Part shown: in pieces, positions 7,089-10,718 of the stretch
How positions within the stretch are numbered: position 1 is the stretch's first letter
Layout: each line of letters opens with the position of its first letter
Assembly (NCBI GenBank): GCA_002479215.1
Contig: DLME01000052.1
Span: forward strand, 1 to 10,718
Reading direction: 5' to 3'
Length of the DNA: 10,718 bases
DNA from: Syntrophaceae bacterium UBA7544
GTDB taxonomy: Bacteria; Desulfobacterota; Syntrophia; Syntrophales; Smithellaceae
Program-made: the position numbers and the translations under genes
Notes under the pieces: model-generated
Seen by the model: the letters and a program-made list of their open reading frames with translations, nothing else
Databases searched by the model: none
Told to the model about the DNA's origin: nothing

Positions 7089-7117
7089 CTTCTAGCAACA
7101 TTGAGATTTATTGTCAA
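7089..7117 (-). promoter_or_regulatory. Promoter of the tRNA-Val/tRNA-Asp unit
   Basis: A perfect -35 box TTGACA (7112-7117), a 17-base spacer, and a -10 box TAGAAG (7089-7094, four of six matches) lie between the lon stop and tRNA-Val. Transcription would start about 20 bases before the tRNA. No hairpin terminator is visible after lon, so lon read-through may add to tRNA transcription. Confidence 0.65.
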
Positions 7118-7139
7118 GTTCTAAAAAAAATGAAAACAA

Positions 7140-9545
7140 TTAATTTACCGACTGAGGACTTACCGCCATGTTCGGTTCGACTGTTGCACCGAAATTTTCA
7201 TCATCCTTCAAAAAAGCAATATCTAATACTTCATCTATATGCTCGACAAAAACTATCTCCAGAGCATTTTGCACATTTTGCGGAACTTCCACTAAATCTT
7301 TTTCATTATCTTTCGGAATAATGACCATTTTGATGTTACCCCGATGAGCGGCTAGAATCTTTTCCTTTAATCCACCTATCGGCAAAACCCTGCCCCTCAA
7401 TGTAATTTCACCAGTCATGGCTAAATCGGCACGTACTTTTTTCTTCATCAGCGCCGATGCAATAGATGTAGCCATCGCAATGCCCGCGGATGGGCCATCT
7501 TTAGGAATCGCTCCTTCCGGGACATGAACATGAATGTCAATTTTCTCATAAAAATTCTTGGGTAGGCCGAATCTTTCCGCGCGAGCCCGAATATAAGTCA
7601 ACGCGGCCTGAACAGATTCCTGCATTACGTCGCCTAATTTTCCGGTCATTACCATCTTGCCCGTACCTTCCATGATGGAAGCTTCAATAGACAATAGCTC
7701 CCCGCCGACCTCTGTCCAGGCTAAACCAATTGTCAAACCAACTTCATTCTTCCCCTCTGTTTCCCCGTGACGGAACTTGGGTACACTTAGATATTTGACG
7801 ATAGACTTGGAAGTAATAACTAATTTTTTCTTGTTGCCGTTGCTGACTATTTCTTTAGCAACTTTGCGGCAGATGGAAGCAATTTCACGTTCCAGATTTC
7901 GCACACCGGCTTCCCGTGTGTATTGGCGTATAATTCTAAGCAATGCTCCTTTGGTGAATTCAATGTTTTCGGCCAATAAACCATTCGCTTCCATTTGCTT
8001 CGCAATCAAAAACTTTATCGCTATCTGCAATTTTTCCTGTTCTGTGTATCCCGCTATTCTTATTACTTCCATTCTATCCTGCAGAGGAGGAGGAATTGTC
8101 TGTAAAATATTTGCCGTTGTAATGAACATAATGTCGGACAAATCATAATCCACATCCAGATAATTATCGTTAAAAGCGAAGTTTTGCTCCGGATCAAGAA
8201 CCTCCAGCAGCGCTGAGGAGGGATCTCCTCTGAAATCGGAGCTGAGCTTATCCACTTCATCCAGACAGAAAACGGGATTGTTGGAACCGGCCTTTTTCAA
8301 AGACTGGATAATTTTTCCCGGCATAGCCCCTATATATGTACGGCGATGGCCGCGGATTTCTGCTTCGTCGCGAACGCCTCCCAGAGAAATACGTACAAAC
8401 TTCCTATTTGTGGCTCTGGCCACCGATTTGGCAATAGACGTTTTACCCACCCCGGGAGGACCAACCAGACATAAAATCGGACCTTTGTTTTTCTTTACCA
8501 ACGATTGAACGGCAAGATATTCAATAATGCGCTCCTTGACTTTTTTCAATCCGTAGTGATCCTCTTCCAGAATAGTTTCCGATTCTTTCAAGGTATATTT
8601 ATTCTCCGTTTTATCCGACCAGGGCATATCCAACAACCAGTCAATATAATTTCTGACAACCGTAGCCTCGGCGGACATAGGTGCCATCATTTGTAATTTT
8701 TTAATTTCCTGCCGGGCTTTTTTCGTAGCCTCTTCGGACATCTTCTTTTGCTTTAAACGCTTTTCCAGTTCGACTACTTCATTACGAAAATCGTCTTTTT
8801 CTCCCATTTCCTTCTGAATAGCCCGCATTTGTTCATTGAGATAATAATCCTTCTGCGTTTTCTCCATCTGCTTTTTAACACGCCGCTTTATCTTTTCCTC
8901 AACCTGCAGGATTTCTATTTCGGAAAGCATCAGTGAATAAATTGCTTCCAGACGTTCACCGATATTGAAGATCTCTATAATTTTTTGTTTATCTTCCAGT
9001 TTCACATTAATATGGGTAATTACAACATCGGCAAGCTTGGAGGCGTCTTCAATAGCGGCAATTGTTCCCATCATTTCCACGTGAATTTTTTTGCTGAGTT
9101 TCAGATAAAGCTCAAAAGATTCTTTGATACTGCGTATTAGTGCTTGCTTTTTGACATCATTTTGATCATCAATATCTTCAATCTCATTTACTTTGACCAG
9201 AAAAAAATCATTATTTTGTAAATATTCCTTTATGACACCGCGGGTTTTTCCTTCAACCAGTACTTTGACCGTCCCGTCTGGCAAGCGCAAAAGTTGAATG
9301 ATAATACCGATTGTACCGATATTATAAATATCTTCCTGATTCGGATCATCTTTCTTGGCATTTTTCTGAGCAACCATGAAAATACCTTTCTCATACTTCA
9401 TTGCCGATTCCAGCGCGGCAATCGATTTTTCGCGGCCGACAAACAAAGGGACGATCATATGTGGGAAGACCACAACGTCTCTCAAAGGCAAAAGCGGCAT
9501 CACCATCGTTTTTTCCTGGTCATCTAGTTTTTTTTCTTCAAACAT
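7140..9545 (-). CDS. lon: ATP-dependent protease Lon (LonA)
   Basis: 801 residues (E. coli 784), complete. A homo-oligomeric cytoplasmic AAA+ serine protease that degrades damaged and selected regulatory proteins. Parts in order: N-terminal substrate-binding domain (about 16-210), coiled-coil region rich in Lys/Glu (about 212-290), AAA+ module with Walker A GPPGVGKT (362-369), Walker B VFCLDE ending at Glu430, and GVRNLER (547-553) as sensor-2 region. The C-terminal protease domain has the catalytic Ser686 in DGPSAG and Lys727 in GGLKEK, the Lon Ser-Lys dyad. No membrane segment interrupts the AAA+ module, so it is LonA, not LonB. ATG 9545 lies 18 bases after the clpX stop with only a weak ACGGGA upstream, so translation may be coupled to clpX. 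Stop TAA. Confidence 0.98.
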   Translation of the reverse strand: MFEEKKLDDQEKTMVMPLLPLRDVVVFPHMIVPLFVGREKSIAALESAMKYEKGIFMVAQKNAKKDDPNQEDIYNIGTIGIIIQLLRLPDGTVKVLVEGKTRGVIKEYLQNNDFFLVKVNEIEDIDDQNDVKKQALIRSIKESFELYLKLSKKIHVEMMGTIAAIEDASKLADVVITHINVKLEDKQKIIEIFNIGERLEAIYSLMLSEIEILQVEEKIKRRVKKQMEKTQKDYYLNEQMRAIQKEMGEKDDFRNEVVELEKRLKQKKMSEEATKKARQEIKKLQMMAPMSAEATVVRNYIDWLLDMPWSDKTENKYTLKESETILEEDHYGLKKVKERIIEYLAVQSLVKKNKGPILCLVGPPGVGKTSIAKSVARATNRKFVRISLGGVRDEAEIRGHRRTYIGAMPGKIIQSLKKAGSNNPVFCLDEVDKLSSDFRGDPSSALLEVLDPEQNFAFNDNYLDVDYDLSDIMFITTANILQTIPPPLQDRMEVIRIAGYTEQEKLQIAIKFLIAKQMEANGLLAENIEFTKGALLRIIRQYTREAGVRNLEREIASICRKVAKEIVSNGNKKKLVITSKSIVKYLSVPKFRHGETEGKNEVGLTIGLAWTEVGGELLSIEASIMEGTGKMVMTGKLGDVMQESVQAALTYIRARAERFGLPKNFYEKIDIHVHVPEGAIPKDGPSAGIAMATSIASALMKKKVRADLAMTGEITLRGRVLPIGGLKEKILAAHRGNIKMVIIPKDNEKDLVEVPQNVQNALEIVFVEHIDEVLDIAFLKDDENFGATVEPNMAVSPQSVN

Positions 9546-9563
9546 ATTTTTCCCGTATATTTC

Positions 9564-10718
9564 TTAAGCAGATTCAGATTTTCCTTCGTAAATTAAAATC
9601 GGTTTTTCTTTCTTTAAAACCACGTCTTCACTAATAACGCATTCCTTGATATCGCTCTGAGAAGGTATATCATACATGACTTCCAGCATTGTATTTTCTA
9701 GTATGGAGCGCAGGCCGCGCGCACCTGATTTTCTCTCCATTGATAACTTGGCTACAGCGCGTAGAGCCCCGTCCGTAAATTTCAAAGTCACATTTTCCAA
9801 GGCGAATAATTTTTTATACTGCTTGATAATAGCGTCCTTGGGTTCCACTAAAATTCGAATCAAAGTCGATTCATCCAAATCATCCAGCGTGGCGATAACC
9901 GGTAAACGGCCGATGAATTCTGGTATTAATCCAAACTTCAATAAATCTTCCGCCCGCGTTTCGGCAAGTAATTCACCGGATCTTTTTTCTTTTTTACTTT
10001 TAATGTCGGCGCCAAAGCCCATCGCATTTACTCCCAATCGCTTGGAAATGATGTTTTCTAAATCATTAAACGCTCCGCCGCATATAAATAAAATATTTGT
10101 TGTATCCACCTGAATAAATTCTTGCTGGGGATGCTTACGGCCGCCTTTGGGCGGGATATTGGCCATTGTTCCTTCCATAATTTTTAATAACGCCTGCTGG
10201 ACGCCTTCACCGGAAACGTCTCTGGTTATGGAAGGATTTCCGGATTTCTTCGCAATTTTGTCTATCTCATCGATATAAACAATGCCTTTGGATGCCCTGG
10301 CCACATCATAATCGGCATTTTGCAACAAACTTAAAATAATGTTTTCCACGTCTTCTCCGACGTAGCCGGCCTCAGTTAAAGTTGTAGCATCGGCGATAGT
10401 GAAAGGAACATTGAGGAATTTCGCCAGTGTTTTCGCCAGGAGTGTTTTTCCCGAACCTGTAGGCCCGATTAGAAGCACATTGCTTTTTTGAATCTCTATA
10501 CCGTCGGAATCAACGTTGGAAAACAATCTTTTGTAATGATTATAAACGGCAACCGAAAGTATCTTCTTGGTCTTATCCTGACCAATTACGTATTGATCCA
10601 GATATTTCTTGATTTCTTTTGGTTGCAGCAAACCATTTTTGGAATCTTTCTCTATTGTCTTATCTTCTTCTTCTTCAATAATATAACGGCAAAGCTCGAT
10701 GCACTCGTCGCAGATATA
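9564..10718 (-). CDS. clpX: ATP-dependent Clp protease ATP-binding subunit ClpX (5' end outside window)
   Basis: 384 codons plus TAA are present; the reading frame is open to the right edge, so the start and about 35 residues are missing. The visible N-terminus [10 protein letters not shown] carries the second cysteine pair of the ClpX zinc-binding domain, so a TTG near 10631 is not the start. ClpX unfolds substrates and feeds them to ClpP. Seen (numbering from the window edge): Walker A GPTGSGKT (85-92), pore loop GYVG (118-121), Walker B IVYIDEID (146-153), arginine-finger region PEFIGRLP (266-273), sensor-2 GARGLR (332-337). The ClpP-contact loop reads MGF (233-235) where E. coli has IGF, a conservative change. 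lon follows after 18 bases. clpP would be expected upstream, beyond the edge. Confidence 0.98.
   Translation of the reverse strand, partial: YICDECIELCRYIIEEEEDKTIEKDSKNGLLQPKEIKKYLDQYVIGQDKTKKILSVAVYNHYKRLFSNVDSDGIEIQKSNVLLIGPTGSGKTLLAKTLAKFLNVPFTIADATTLTEAGYVGEDVENIILSLLQNADYDVARASKGIVYIDEIDKIAKKSGNPSITRDVSGEGVQQALLKIMEGTMANIPPKGGRKHPQQEFIQVDTTNILFICGGAFNDLENIISKRLGVNAMGFGADIKSKKEKRSGELLAETRAEDLLKFGLIPEFIGRLPVIATLDDLDESTLIRILVEPKDAIIKQYKKLFALENVTLKFTDGALRAVAKLSMERKSGARGLRSILENTMLEVMYDIPSQSDIKECVISEDVVLKKEKPILIYEGKSESA

Noticed and set aside
6932..7117. Minus-strand 61-codon frame with a familiar RVAQLGERHAYTVDVTGSSP stretch
   Set aside because: This is the well-known spurious translation across a tRNA gene (here tRNA-Val); there is no ribosome binding site and the DNA is accounted for by the tRNA.
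9676..10113. Plus-strand 145-codon open frame opposite clpX
   Set aside because: Antisense shadow of a conserved gene, with no recognisable protein features; the same applies to the other plus-strand frames opposite lon, corC, prfB and mltD.

Overview
This window is an AT-rich bacterial housekeeping region in which every gene I can support lies on the minus strand, so transcription runs from high to low coordinates. The gene set (apolipoprotein N-acyltransferase, an MltD-type murein transglycosylase with LysM repeats, CorC, ClpX, Lon, CCA-encoding tRNA genes) points to a Gram-negative bacterium with an outer membrane. The clpX-lon adjacency and the protein flavour suggest Desulfobacterota (deltaproteobacteria, perhaps near Syntrophales). 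That placement is inference and no marker in the window proves it.

Layout from the right edge: a 5'-truncated clpX (its zinc-finger region runs off the edge) is followed after 18 bases by a complete lon. Both are ATP-dependent AAA+ proteostasis genes, probably co-transcribed. Next come tRNA-Val(UAC) and tRNA-Asp(GUC), with their own good promoter behind lon and a strong intrinsic terminator at 6821-6857. A new transcription unit then starts: a radical SAM protein of unknown substrate, a CorC-like CBS protein, lnt and prfB, packed with short gaps or overlaps. The unit covers outer-membrane lipoprotein maturation plus translation termination. prfB (RF2) is split by an in-frame UGA and carries the classic autoregulatory +1 frameshift site, so its true product is about 376 residues and begins at 3447. 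After a 174-base gap comes an MltD-like secreted lytic transglycosylase with three clear LysM repeats.

The least explained part is the left end. Downstream of the transglycosylase there is a near-consensus sigma70 promoter (TTGACA, 17-base spacer, TAATAT) followed about 90 bases later by a strong intrinsic terminator. No convincing protein lies between them. The predicted transcript of about 88 nt holds five GGA motifs within 27 nt, one of them in a GNRA-capped hairpin. It looks like a free-standing small RNA, or a leader/attenuator for a gene beyond the left edge. I do not recognise it as a known family, and it is the best candidate here for something undescribed. No mobile elements, CRISPR arrays or defence genes were seen.
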